Shown here piece after piece: positions 51,893-61,051 of a stretch of 64,000 bases of DNA; the first letter of the stretch is position 1, and each line of letters starts with the position of its first letter. This DNA comes from G963663315 sp963665165 (GTDB lineage: Bacteria > Pseudomonadota > Gammaproteobacteria > Arenicellales > Poriferihabitantaceae). The notes beneath the pieces are model-generated. The model searched no databases. It was given only the letters and a program-made list of their open reading frames with translations, and was not told where the DNA came from. Position numbers and translations under genes: made by a program. The stretch lies in NCBI GenBank assembly GCA_963665165.1, contig OY761989.1:620001-684000 (forward strand), read 5' to 3'.

Positions 51893-53074
51893 ATGAGTAA
51901 TCTTCAGGAAGCCTCCGATCTGGAAAACACGGTTGCCATCAGCGCCCGGCGGTTTGAGGAATCGCCGTTCATTGAACGCACCGATAGCCCGAAAATGGTC
52001 CGCGGCGTCTATGCCGGCCGCTATTTTGCGATCTACATGGGCGAGGACTGGATCGAGAAATACTGGCTTTTGCGCCAGAAGGCGCTGATCTTTGACGTGC
52101 CGGAAAAACCGATTGAAATTTCAGGCCCGGATTCGGTCCGGTTTCTTGAGAAAGTCCTTGCGCGCAAGGTTGCGACCATGACCGAAGGCCGGGGATACTA
52201 TAGTATCGCCTGCACGCCGCAGGGCGGGATTTTCATGGATGGTATCGTTTTCAGACTGGATGAAACCCGATTCTGGTACGTCCAGGCGGAAGGTCCGCTT
52301 GAAACCTGGCTGATCGCGCATAGCGGCGGCTTCGATGTGACGATATCCGATCCCGGATGCCGTGTCCTGCAGATCCAGGGGCCGGCCTCGATTGATGTCA
52401 TGCGCGCAGCTTCCAACGGCGCGATTGACGACACGATGAAGTACTTCAGCTCCGGTTATTTCGAAATCGGCGGGCAGATCCTGTATGTTTCACGCACCGG
52501 ATTTACCAATGAACTGGGTTTCGAGATCTACTGCGATGGCGCTGCGACCGATCACCTTGCCTTGTGGGATCATCTGATGGATTGCGGAGCGCCTTACGGC
52601 ATGGAGTTATCTTCAACGCGCGCCCTGACCGTTCGCCGGATCGAGGGTGGAATCCTGGGCAACCAGACGGATATCGACACCACCATGACCCCGTTCGAGG
52701 CGGGGCTTTCCCGGTTCGTCGATATGGACAAGGAAGATTTTGTCGGACGCGACGCATTGGTGGGGAAAGACACCCGACCGTGCCTTTTCGGACTCACTTG
52801 CGAAACCGCAACCCCCTCGGCAGGCAGTGTGGTCACCGATGGCGGCATCGCGGTCGGTTGGATCACGGCAGGCGCCCCATCGCCGACACTGGGGCTTGGC
52901 ATCGGTTACATCCGGTTCAGGAATCCGGGCGCCTGGGTGGGCCGCACTCTCGCACTGCATCTGCCGGACGGGGCCGTGCACGATGGCCGGATCGTCGAGC
53001 TCCCCTTCTTTGACCGCGAAAAGAAAATCGTTCGCGGCGTGGATCGTTCAATCCCTGAGAGGTCAGCACAATGA
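51893..53074 (+). CDS. GcvT/DmdA-like tetrahydrofolate-dependent aminomethyltransferase-family protein
   Basis: 393 residues, starting seven bases after the oxidoreductase gene. It has a GcvT-type fold: LIFDVPEKPIEISGPDSVRFLEKVL, YSIACTPQGGIFMDGIVFRL, VLQIQGPASIDVM, RTGFTNELGFEIYC and TPFEAGLSRFVDMDKEDFVGRDAL. Relatives transfer a methyl or methylene group to tetrahydrofolate from glycine, dimethylglycine, sarcosine or DMSP (DmdA). In this operon demethylation of the imported osmolyte is the natural proposal. The stop overlaps the CitE-like start by four bases. Confidence 0.85.
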   Translation: MSNLQEASDLENTVAISARRFEESPFIERTDSPKMVRGVYAGRYFAIYMGEDWIEKYWLLRQKALIFDVPEKPIEISGPDSVRFLEKVLARKVATMTEGRGYYSIACTPQGGIFMDGIVFRLDETRFWYVQAEGPLETWLIAHSGGFDVTISDPGCRVLQIQGPASIDVMRAASNGAIDDTMKYFSSGYFEIGGQILYVSRTGFTNELGFEIYCDGAATDHLALWDHLMDCGAPYGMELSSTRALTVRRIEGGILGNQTDIDTTMTPFEAGLSRFVDMDKEDFVGRDALVGKDTRPCLFGLTCETATPSAGSVVTDGGIAVGWITAGAPSPTLGLGIGYIRFRNPGAWVGRTLALHLPDGAVHDGRIVELPFFDREKKIVRGVDRSIPERSAQ

Positions 53075-53943
53075 CAAACCGCACTTTGCGCCCGAGGCGC
53101 AGCTTCATTTTCGTACCGGGTTTGCGACCGGATATGTACCCCAAGGCACTGTCCTCCGGGGCGGATATCGTCTGCGTGGAACTGGAGGACGGCATCGCTC
53201 CCAGGGATAAGGCCGAGGCGCGCAAAAACGCCCTGGCGCTCTTTGAGCAGCCTCATGCCGATGACACAGTGGAGCGGATCGTGCGGATCAACTCGATGCG
53301 CGAGCGGTTCGGAATCGAGGATGTACTGGCGGTACTGGCCACCGATACACCGCCGCCGGCGCTCATGATGCCCAAGGTGCGTACCCCGGATGAAGTGGTG
53401 ATGCTGGACCAGTTGCTCGACGAAGCCGGGCATTCGACACGGCTGCACATAATCATCGAAACCAATGCCGCCCTGGAAGCGGCGTTCGAGATCGCCAGAT
53501 GCTCCGACCGGATTGATGCCATGTTCTTCGGGGGCGTGGATATGGCGGCCGAACTGCGTTGCCTGAATGCCTGGGAACCGCTTCTCCATGCGCGCTCCCG
53601 CGTGGTACATGCCGCGGCCAGCGCGGGCCTTGATGTGATCGACGTACCCTGGCTTGACCTCAATGATCCGGAAGGCATGCGTGTAGAGGCCGAACGGGCG
53701 CGTGATCTTGGATTCGTCGGCAAGGGCTCGGTTCATCCACGGCAGATTGCGGCCCTGAATGAGGTGTTCACGCCATCGATCGATCAGGTCGCCCGAGCCC
53801 GTCGGATAATCGCGGAATTTGAAACCGCCGACACCGGCCTTCTGGTTATCGACGGAAAGCTGATCGAAAAACCGGTTCTGCGCGATATGTATCGTATCGT
53901 TGCCATCGCTGACCGGACGAGGGATCCGGTAAGGGCTTCCTGA
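53071..53943 (+). CDS. CitE/HpcH-HpaI-like CoA-ester lyase
   Basis: 290 residues. RRSFIFVPGLRPDMYPKAL is the N-terminal phosphate-contact motif of CitE-like lyases, followed by DIVCVELEDGIAP (Mg2+-binding Glu-Asp) and the segments IIIETNAALEAAFEIA and GFVGKGSVHPRQI. Family members cleave citryl-, malyl- or methylmalyl-CoA. Last gene of the osmolyte operon, translationally coupled to the GcvT-like gene. It suggests that the carbon skeleton of the substrate enters a C2/C3 acyl-CoA pathway, but no CoA ligase is encoded in the operon. Confidence 0.87.
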   Translation: MTNRTLRPRRSFIFVPGLRPDMYPKALSSGADIVCVELEDGIAPRDKAEARKNALALFEQPHADDTVERIVRINSMRERFGIEDVLAVLATDTPPPALMMPKVRTPDEVVMLDQLLDEAGHSTRLHIIIETNAALEAAFEIARCSDRIDAMFFGGVDMAAELRCLNAWEPLLHARSRVVHAAASAGLDVIDVPWLDLNDPEGMRVEAERARDLGFVGKGSVHPRQIAALNEVFTPSIDQVARARRIIAEFETADTGLLVIDGKLIEKPVLRDMYRIVAIADRTRDPVRAS

Positions 53944-54093
53944 CGACAGGTCGGGACACAAACCTTGCTTGCCAAAAAGATATGAAGTATTCTTGACTGT
54001 TGGCTGCCGATATTTCCGGCGGCAATCCAGTCTGGTTTGATTATCGGTCTGCACACCCGTTTTTTACACTAATATGAGGATAGAGGACAAAAA

Positions 54094-55200
54094 ATGAAAG
54101 AACAGAATTCCCGCAGAAAATTTTTAAAAGGCTCGGCTGTCGCCGCCACAGCGACGGCTGCGGGCGCTCTCGCAGCGCCGGCGATTGTCCGGGCCGCTCC
54201 GGTAACCCTGAAGATGCAGGCCGCATGGGGTGGCGGTATTTTCCTGGAAAATGCGAAATCCTACGTTGACCGGGTCAATGCGATGGCGGGGGACGCACTG
54301 CAAATTGAACTGCTGCCGGTCAATTCAGTGGTCAAGACCAGCCAGATGCAGGACGCCGTGCATCGCGGCGTGCTTGACGCGGCGCATTATGTGCCAGCCT
54401 ACTGGTACTCGAAATCCACCGTAGCCTCATTGTTCGGCACCGGACCCTGCTTTGGATGGTCCAGCCAGGAAGTACTCGGCTGGGTGCATTATGGCGGCGG
54501 ACAGGAATTGTTCGACAAGCTGATGGCGAAGCTCGGCTTGAATCTGGTCAGCTTTTTCAACAGCCCGATGCCGGCGCAACCGCTCGGCTGGTTCAAGGAG
54601 CAGATCAAGGATTCAAGCCAGATGGAAGGACTCAAATACCGTACCGTTGGACTGGCTGCCGATGTACTGCTTGAAATGGGCATGTCGGTGGTGCAATTGC
54701 CGGGCGGCGAAATTCAGCCGGCGATGAAATCCGGCCTGATTGACGCCGCAGAATTCAACAACCCCACCTCTGACCGTGATTTTGGCATGCAGGATGTTTC
54801 CAAGCACTATCACCTGGCCAGTTTCCATCAATCCCAGGAGTTCTTCGAGGTGACTTTCAACAAAGACAAGTACGATAGCCTGTCGGATGAGTTGAAAGCG
54901 ATCCTGAAGTACGCTTCAGAAGCCGAAAACTCGAATTTCTACTGGCATAATACGCGGCGGTATGCTGACGATCTGGTCAAGCTGTCCACCGAGCAGGGGG
55001 TCAATGTCTACCGGACTCCGGATTCCGTGATGTCAGACCAGCTGAAAGCCTGGGATGTCGTCATTGAACGTTTGTCCGCTGAAGACGCATTCTTCGCGGA
55101 AGTCATTGCGTCCCAGAAAGCGTACGCCAAAACAGTCATGAACTACCTGAACCTGAACCAGCCGGACTACAAGTTGGCCTACAACCACCATTTCTCCTGA
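54094..55200 (+). CDS. TRAP transporter substrate-binding protein (DctP/TakP-like)
   Basis: 368 residues with a twin-arginine signal: SRRKFLKGSAVAATATAAGALAAPAIVRA. The mature protein shows GLKYRTVGLAADVLLEMG with the Arg that binds carboxylate, then LPGGEIQPAMKSGLIDAAEF, closely resembling TakP-type 2-oxoacid binders. Periplasmic ligand-binding component for the permeases encoded at 55292 and 55966. Shine-Dalgarno AGAGGAC lies before the ATG. A perfect hairpin at 55235-55257 separates it from the permease genes. Confidence 0.92.
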   Translation: MKEQNSRRKFLKGSAVAATATAAGALAAPAIVRAAPVTLKMQAAWGGGIFLENAKSYVDRVNAMAGDALQIELLPVNSVVKTSQMQDAVHRGVLDAAHYVPAYWYSKSTVASLFGTGPCFGWSSQEVLGWVHYGGGQELFDKLMAKLGLNLVSFFNSPMPAQPLGWFKEQIKDSSQMEGLKYRTVGLAADVLLEMGMSVVQLPGGEIQPAMKSGLIDAAEFNNPTSDRDFGMQDVSKHYHLASFHQSQEFFEVTFNKDKYDSLSDELKAILKYASEAENSNFYWHNTRRYADDLVKLSTEQGVNVYRTPDSVMSDQLKAWDVVIERLSAEDAFFAEVIASQKAYAKTVMNYLNLNQPDYKLAYNHHFS

Positions 55201-55234
55201 TTCTCAGGGCAGAAACCACGATACCGCTGTTTTT

Positions 55235-55257
55235 CCGGGGGTCTGAACGACCCCCGG
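55235..55257 (+). terminator. Perfect 9-bp hairpin between TRAP binding protein and permease genes
   Basis: CCGGGGGTC, loop TGAAC, GACCCCCGG. No T tract follows, so it is more likely an mRNA-stabilising or partial-termination element that keeps the binding protein in excess over the permeases, as often seen in binding-protein operons. Confidence 0.6.
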
Positions 55258-55291
55258 ATTTCATGATGCAGCCGGATTGCGGAATGTTCGA

Positions 55292-55891
55292 ATGACCGGA
55301 CTGATCTATGCCATAGAGAGCCTGAGTACCTGGGTCGGGCGGATGTTCGGCTGGTGTATCCTGATCCTGACTTTCTCGGTTTCCTACGAGGTCTTCGTGC
55401 GTTATGTGTTGAACGCTCCGACAGTCTGGGCATTCGATATGATGGTGCAGATGTATGGCGCCCTGTTCCTGATGGCGGGGCCTTACGCGCTGGCTCATGA
55501 CTCCCATGTCCGGGGGGATGTGCTTTACCGGTTGTTTCCGGTTCGTGTGCAGGCGACCATTGATTTCGTTCTGTACCTGATTTTCTTTTTCCCCGGAATG
55601 CTGGCGCTGTTCTGGTTCGGGGCGGAAATTGCCTCCGATTCCTGGCGCTACAAGGAAGTCAGCTGGAACAGCCCCGCAAGAATCCAGATTTATTTTTTCA
55701 AAACCCTGATTCCCCTGGCGGGAGGGTTGCTGATCATTCAGGGCATTGCCGAAATTCTCCGTTGCTGGAGAGCCATGCGCTCCGGCAAATGGATGGAGAG
55801 ACTGGAGGATGTCCAGGGAACGGAAGAGTTGCTGCTCTCCGAAGGATTCCGGTCCCGGGACATCCCGGGACAAGTGGACGGACGCCAGTAA
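55292..55891 (+). CDS. TRAP transporter small permease (DctQ-type)
   Basis: 199 residues from the ATG at 55292; a TTG at 55277 would add five. Four membrane helices: about 12-32 (WVGRMFGWCILILTFSVSYE), 43-65, 85-107 and 128-150. VFVRYVLNAPTVWAFDMMVQ is the DctQ signature, with the conserved Arg and Trp. Small membrane subunit that bridges the binding protein and the large permease. Two 11-base copies of GTAAACGGACA (55888-55898 and 55902-55912) span its stop codon. Confidence 0.9.
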   Translation: MTGLIYAIESLSTWVGRMFGWCILILTFSVSYEVFVRYVLNAPTVWAFDMMVQMYGALFLMAGPYALAHDSHVRGDVLYRLFPVRVQATIDFVLYLIFFFPGMLALFWFGAEIASDSWRYKEVSWNSPARIQIYFFKTLIPLAGGLLIIQGIAEILRCWRAMRSGKWMERLEDVQGTEELLLSEGFRSRDIPGQVDGRQ

Positions 55892-55965
55892 ACGGACACA
55901 GGTAAACGGACAAATCGACCTGCGGTTTCCAGTCCGCATGCTTCCAATCGGGAAACAATATTCCA

Positions 55966-57333
55966 ATGACAAACCCTGAAGTCGCCATCCTGATGCTGGG
56001 ACTGTTTATCGTTCTGGTCCTGCTGGGATTCCCGATCGCGTTCACCCTCATCGCGATGGGAGTCGGATTCGGTTATTTCGCATATCACCAGTCGGGATCA
56101 ATCGAAGTCATCGCGGACGCGTTCAACAACCAGATTTTTTATCTCCTCAACCAGAATACCTACTCGGTGATGGAGAATGATACCCTGGTGGCCATTCCGT
56201 TATTCCTGTTCATGGGTTATGTCGTCGAACGCGCGAATATCGTGAACCGCCTGTTCTCGTCCCTGCAACTGGCGGCCCGGAACCTTCCGGGTTCGATGGC
56301 GATTGCCGCGCTGATCACCTGTGCGGTGTTTTCCACGGCCAGCGGCATCGTGGGCGCTGTGGTCACCCTGATGGGATTGCTTGCGTTTCCGGCGATGGCC
56401 AATGCGCATTATCGCAAGGATTTCAGCGCCGGCGTGATCTGCGCGGGGGGCACTCTGGGGATTCTGATCCCGCCCTCGATCATGCTCATCGTGTACGCCG
56501 CAATTGCGGAACTGTCGCCGTTGAGGCTTTATGCCGCTGCCGTATTTCCCGGGTTGCTGCTGGCCGGACTGTATATTGTCTATGTGATCGTCCGGGTGTT
56601 CATCAGTCCCTCAATTGCGCCTCGGCCCGCGGCGGACATTGTGATCAGTCGCAAGCAGGTTTATTTTCAGCTGGTCACTTCCTTCGTCCCCCTCACGGCG
56701 CTGATCATGCTGGTGCTGGGGTCTATTCTGGGAGGTTTGGCGACACCGGCTGAAGCGGCGGCAATGGGCGCCCTGGGCGGATTGGTCCTGGCCCTGCTTT
56801 ATCGTTCCCTGACCTGGAACAAAGTCAAGGAATCCGTTTTTCTGACCGCCAAAACGACCGCGATGGTGTGCTGGATGTTTGTCGGTTCCTGGACGTTTGC
56901 TTCTGTTTTTTCCTACCTGGGCGGTCATGATGTGATTGAGCACTGGGTACTGGCGCTGAACCTTCAGCCGTGGCAGTTCCTGATTATGGTGCAGTTGATC
57001 ATTTTCTTGCTGGGCTGGCCGCTGGAATGGTCCGAAATCCTGATTATTTTTGTGCCCATTTTCCTGCCGATGCTGGATACCTTTGGCGTCAACCCCTATT
57101 TCTTCGCCATGCTGGTGGCGCTGAATCTACAGACGTCATTCCTGACTCCGCCCATGGCGATGTCCGCCTATTATCTGAAGGGGGTATTGAAAAACAGGAT
57201 TGAACTGATGGAAATTTTCAAGGGAATCATGCCCTATCTGTCAATCGTTATTTTCTGCATGTTATTGATGTACCTTTTCCCTGAACTCGCGCTCTGGTTT
57301 CCCGACTACCTGTTCGGGCCATACATTCCCTGA
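55966..57333 (+). CDS. TRAP transporter large permease (DctM-type)
   Basis: 455 residues with about twelve membrane helices. Family blocks: FPIAFTLIAMGVGFGYF near the N-terminus, DTLVAIPLFLFMGYVVERANIV, STASGIVGAVVTLMG, GILIPPSIMLIVYAAIAE and FLTPPMAMSAYYLKGV. It carries out sodium-coupled import of the ligand bound by the periplasmic protein. It starts 74 bases after the small permease gene with a GGA-containing Shine-Dalgarno. The amidase gene follows 19 bases after its stop. Confidence 0.93.
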   Translation: MTNPEVAILMLGLFIVLVLLGFPIAFTLIAMGVGFGYFAYHQSGSIEVIADAFNNQIFYLLNQNTYSVMENDTLVAIPLFLFMGYVVERANIVNRLFSSLQLAARNLPGSMAIAALITCAVFSTASGIVGAVVTLMGLLAFPAMANAHYRKDFSAGVICAGGTLGILIPPSIMLIVYAAIAELSPLRLYAAAVFPGLLLAGLYIVYVIVRVFISPSIAPRPAADIVISRKQVYFQLVTSFVPLTALIMLVLGSILGGLATPAEAAAMGALGGLVLALLYRSLTWNKVKESVFLTAKTTAMVCWMFVGSWTFASVFSYLGGHDVIEHWVLALNLQPWQFLIMVQLIIFLLGWPLEWSEILIIFVPIFLPMLDTFGVNPYFFAMLVALNLQTSFLTPPMAMSAYYLKGVLKNRIELMEIFKGIMPYLSIVIFCMLLMYLFPELALWFPDYLFGPYIP

Positions 57334-57352
57334 ATACAACCGTCGTTGCCAG

Positions 57353-58693
57353 ATGAGCCAGATTGCCCGCAATCGGAATCCAACGGTTGAAGAACAGGTT
57401 CGATTGATCCGGGAAGGTGTTCTGACTTCGGAAAAATGGGTAAAAAGCTGCCTTGAGAGGATTTCCGCGACCGATCCGGAAATCGGCGCCTGGGCTCATC
57501 TTGATCCGGATCTGGCGATTGAACAGGCCATGGAGATGGACCGGATTCGCCGTGCCGGCAAACCGACCGGGCCGTTGCATGGCGTTCCGGTCGGAATCAA
57601 GGATATTTTCGATACCGACGATCAGCCGACCGAACGTGGCAGCGCTATTTACGCGGGTCGCCGGCCCGATGCAAATTGTGCGGCAGTCGAGAAATTAAAG
57701 GAAGCCGGAGCCGTCATCCTCGGCAAAACCGTGACTACGGAACTGGCCTGGATGCATCCTGCGGATACGCGCAACCCGCACCATCCCGCCCATACTCCCG
57801 GCGGTTCTTCGAGTGGGTCGGCGGCGGCAGTGGCTGCCGGGCATGTCCCCCTGTCAGTCGGCAGCCAGACCCATGGCTCGACCATTCGTCCCGCCTCTTA
57901 CTGTGGAATTTACGGGTACAAACCGACCCGCGGCATTATTTCCCGGCGAGGTTCGTTGCAGACGTCGCCCACACTTGATCAGGTCGGTCTGTTCGGACAG
58001 CATCCGGCTGACGTGGCGTTGTTATGTGATGTGATCGGCGGTTATGACGCCAGTGACGACATGAGTTATCTGGCGCCAAGACCGGAAGTACTCAAAGGCT
58101 ATTACTCAAAAGTCCCGATCGAACCGGCTCTGGTATGGATCGATTTGCCCTACGCGGACCGATATTCCGCGGCGACTGTGGAAGGGTGCGATGAAGTAAT
58201 CGATCTACTGGGAGACCGGATCGAGCGGATACCAGCGCCGAAAACCTTCACGGTATTGATGGAAGCCCTGCGCCGGATCTATGGATTCGAGCTTTATCGA
58301 TGTGTGGAGTATGAGAGGGAAGATCACAGCGCGTTGTTGAGTGACACGATGATTTCCGGCCTGTCCGCGGCAAGTCGGATAAGCCGGGCCGAATATGAGG
58401 AATCACAGGAAATCATGCAGGCTGCAACCGACTGGTTCAGACAGTTTTTCTACGACTATGACGCGATCCTGACACCGGCGGCGCTGGGCGAGGCTCCCGT
58501 ATTCGAGGATGGCACCGGAGACCCTGTTTGTTGTACGATATGGACATTATGTGGACTTCCCTGTCTGTCCCTGCCATTACTGGTCGGTGAAAACAAGCTT
58601 CCTGTCGGTATTCAACTGGTGGCGGGGGAAAACGAAGATGACCGCATGTTTCGAACCACTCGATGGTTGCTGGATTACCTGAAACCGGAGTGA
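57353..58693 (+). CDS. Amidase signature-family hydrolase
   Basis: 446 residues. Catalytic Lys in VGIKDIFDTDDQP, the HTPGGSSSGSAAAVAAG loop and the nucleophile Ser in QTHGSTIRPASYCGIYGYKPTRG. The gene follows the TRAP permease by 19 bases and probably belongs to that operon, so the TRAP ligand may be an amide or the product of amide hydrolysis. Differs from the other two amidases of the window in sequence, so they are not recent duplicates. Confidence 0.87.
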   Translation: MSQIARNRNPTVEEQVRLIREGVLTSEKWVKSCLERISATDPEIGAWAHLDPDLAIEQAMEMDRIRRAGKPTGPLHGVPVGIKDIFDTDDQPTERGSAIYAGRRPDANCAAVEKLKEAGAVILGKTVTTELAWMHPADTRNPHHPAHTPGGSSSGSAAAVAAGHVPLSVGSQTHGSTIRPASYCGIYGYKPTRGIISRRGSLQTSPTLDQVGLFGQHPADVALLCDVIGGYDASDDMSYLAPRPEVLKGYYSKVPIEPALVWIDLPYADRYSAATVEGCDEVIDLLGDRIERIPAPKTFTVLMEALRRIYGFELYRCVEYEREDHSALLSDTMISGLSAASRISRAEYEESQEIMQAATDWFRQFFYDYDAILTPAALGEAPVFEDGTGDPVCCTIWTLCGLPCLSLPLLVGENKLPVGIQLVAGENEDDRMFRTTRWLLDYLKPE

Positions 58694-58726
58694 ACGGTAA
58701 ATAGTTGACTGATTGCGGAGGCTGTG

Positions 58727-58930
58727 ATGATATCGGGACTTGTAAAACTCACTACCGGTGCAGCGGGCGTGATCCTGCTGTCCGCGTTCGTTGTCGGACT
58801 GTCGCACAGTATCTCAAGCGGTTTCGCCGGATTCCTGGGAGGCCTGCCTTTCGCAATTATCGTGCTTCTGGTGCTGGCTATGGCCGTTTACGATTTCTGG
58901 GACGAGTGTATACGCGGAGGCGGAGAGTGA
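58727..58930 (+). CDS. Small two-helix membrane protein of unknown function
   Basis: 67 residues from the ATG at 58727, with the Shine-Dalgarno GGAGG eight bases upstream. Two hydrophobic segments, GVILLSAFVVGLSHSISSGF and LPFAIIVLLVLAMAVYDFW, are followed by an acidic, glycine-rich tail. No family recognised. It follows the amidase gene by 33 bases and may be the last gene of the TRAP operon. The good ribosome site and the two clean membrane helices support a real gene. Confidence 0.55.
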   Translation: MISGLVKLTTGAAGVILLSAFVVGLSHSISSGFAGFLGGLPFAIIVLLVLAMAVYDFWDECIRGGGE

Positions 58931-58940
58931 ATCGGGTGAA

Positions 58941-59984
58941 TCAGGCGCCTTTGAAGTGATATTCCGATTCATGTTCCATTGCATTTTCCCGGGCCAGCAT
59001 TTCAGCGCGCCGTTTTTCAGCGATGGCTTTTCGGCGGCGCCCATACAGCGCTAACAGAATTCCACCGATTATGATTGCGCCGCCCAACCAGATCCCGTCA
59101 CCCGGATCCTCACCGACGAGCAGGACGGCAATCGTGATTGCGGCGATCGGAGTAAAGGAAGTGGCCAGCGTCATATCGCTGGAACGCGCTTTCTTAAGAG
59201 CCATATTCCAGGCGAACTGCCCGCCGATTATCACGATTACCGCATAGACCAGGGTCCATTTCAGCACGGTCGGAGCAAAAACATCCTGGAAGTGGTCCGG
59301 ACCAAACAGGTAGATTGCCCAGAAAAAGTAGATGATGGTTCCAAGTATGGTGCGATAGATCGAGAAGACGCCAAATGACACCTCGTTCAGTTTCTTCTTT
59401 GAAAGCAGATTCGAGGCCATAAATGAAAAAATCCCCCCAAGCGCCGCGTATTCCCCCTTGCCAAAATTGAATCCGGCTCCATCCTCGCTGCGCAGGGTGA
59501 TGATGATGATGGCGCCCACCAGCGCGACCAGGGCTCCGGCAAAGGCCCACCGGTCGAATGCGGACTTGAGCACCAGGCAGGACAGAATCAGCATCATCGG
59601 CGGTTCGATCCGGCCGATCAGGACTACATTGGTGACGGTCGAGAATTCCAGTGCAAAGAAAAACAGCGAAGGCGTCAGGGCGGAGGACAATACCGCAGAG
59701 ATCGTCATCGCCACCCAGTCAGAGCGCGATATACTGGTCAGATTCTCCCGCGTCCACTCCTTCCTGAAAAAGAAAACCATCGGCACCAGGGAAAACAGGC
59801 TTCCGAGAAATAACAGATTACAGAATGTAATCGTGTTGCGTCCGTCCACCAGATTATTGGACCCGATTTCAGTGAGGATCAGGATAATTGAGTTAGCTGA
59901 CGCGTAAATAGTGACGGCCACCCAAGAGAGAATCATGCCCTGGACGATGGTTGATTGCAAAGCGCGGCTTTGGGCTGTAGTCAT
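58941..59984 (-). CDS. DMT-superfamily (EamA) transporter
   Basis: 347 residues with ten predicted membrane helices in two EamA repeats. The first repeat ends near VVLIGRIEPPMMLILSCLVLKS; the second includes AALGGIFSFMASNLLSKKKL and LATSFTPIAAITIAVLLVGED. The C-terminal tail is long and charged (RRRKAIAEKRRAEMLARE), probably cytoplasmic. Members export small metabolites or amino acids; the substrate is unknown. Single gene, convergent with the small membrane protein gene and divergent from the methyltransferase gene across an AT-rich 209-base gap. Confidence 0.87.
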   Translation of the reverse strand: MTTAQSRALQSTIVQGMILSWVAVTIYASANSIILILTEIGSNNLVDGRNTITFCNLLFLGSLFSLVPMVFFFRKEWTRENLTSISRSDWVAMTISAVLSSALTPSLFFFALEFSTVTNVVLIGRIEPPMMLILSCLVLKSAFDRWAFAGALVALVGAIIIITLRSEDGAGFNFGKGEYAALGGIFSFMASNLLSKKKLNEVSFGVFSIYRTILGTIIYFFWAIYLFGPDHFQDVFAPTVLKWTLVYAVIVIIGGQFAWNMALKKARSSDMTLATSFTPIAAITIAVLLVGEDPGDGIWLGGAIIIGGILLALYGRRRKAIAEKRRAEMLARENAMEHESEYHFKGA

Positions 59985-60193
59985 GGCGATAGGCGATAAA
60001 TTAATTGTACGGATCAGGGGTGGTGGTTAAAATTGTATAGTAAAATGCAACGCGGCTGTGAACAAAACCGGTGTTTTGAGTTTCAGTTCCGGTTATAGTT
60101 CCAGTGAATTCAGAATTGTCCCATCCAATGACCTTGCCGATATGAAGCCCGGGCTGAACCACATCGAAGGTTTGCGACCAATCAAATAATGAT

Positions 60194-61045
60194 ATGACAG
60201 ACAAGAGTAATACTCCGTTGGTGACCCGATTTGACGATGTTTACAATATGCCTGATTGCCGGGCCTATTATTACGCCATGAATGCGGTACAGTACAGAAA
60301 TGCCGATTTTTCGATGCAGGGTTTTGCTCCGGCGCTGAATGAATTGAGACGTATTCGTGGTATAGAGGTGCCGTGTGTGATGGATTTTGCTTCCGGGTAT
60401 GGTATTGGCGCACTTCTGATGCGACACCATATTACGCTGGATCAGGTGCTGGATCGATACCAGGAGCCGAAGTTTGTCGATGCGACGGTGGAAGAGGTTG
60501 TCAAGTGGGATAGCCAGTGGATTGACCAGAACAAGTACGTTGATGTGCCATGCCGGATATTTGGCCTGGATGTGGCTGAGCAGGCGCTCATGTATGGCAA
60601 ATCCGTCGGCATTTACGACGATGTCTTCGCCATTGATTTGCAGGCCGAATCACCCGGCGAAGAGCTCAAGCAAATGATCCAGCAGTGCGACATGATCATT
60701 GAGGTGGGTTCGATGATGCACCTGCTGCAAGGGACGTTGCAGACGATATTGGATCTGGCCGGGGAGTCGCTGCCCTGGATTGTCTGTTCTCCTGTCCGGG
60801 GAAATGAGTCAGAGGAATGCTGGGATATCATGGAGGAAGCCGGACTGATTGTGGAAACGATGCCGATACCCCCGTTTCCTCACCGGGTTTTCGCGGATGA
60901 CGAGGAGAGACAAAGAGCGATTCAACTGGTCCGGGAGAGGGGGCGTGAAACCCAGGGATTTGAAACAACCGGCTCCTACCACGCACAGTTGTATATCGCC
61001 CGGCCCGAGCATGAATGTACCCACATGTCCGATTGGCTGGGTTGA
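60194..61045 (+). CDS. Class I SAM-dependent methyltransferase-like protein
   Basis: 283 residues. VMDFASGYGIGALLMRH is a motif I (DxxxGxG) of the class I fold. RIFGLDVAEQALMYGKSVG resembles motif II with an acidic residue binding the ribose, and CDMIIEVGSMMHLLQGTL corresponds to motif IV. The substrate is unknown. Codon use and composition look like the neighbours. It ends seven bases from the convergent aldo/keto reductase gene. Confidence 0.75.
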   Translation: MTDKSNTPLVTRFDDVYNMPDCRAYYYAMNAVQYRNADFSMQGFAPALNELRRIRGIEVPCVMDFASGYGIGALLMRHHITLDQVLDRYQEPKFVDATVEEVVKWDSQWIDQNKYVDVPCRIFGLDVAEQALMYGKSVGIYDDVFAIDLQAESPGEELKQMIQQCDMIIEVGSMMHLLQGTLQTILDLAGESLPWIVCSPVRGNESEECWDIMEEAGLIVETMPIPPFPHRVFADDEERQRAIQLVRERGRETQGFETTGSYHAQLYIARPEHECTHMSDWLG

Positions 61046-61051
61046 TCGGCT

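Noticed and set aside
55888..55912. Two copies of GTAAACGGACA, 14 bases apart, as a regulatory repeat
   Set aside because: The repeat is short, spans a stop codon and has only two units; a chance or slippage duplication is enough to explain it.
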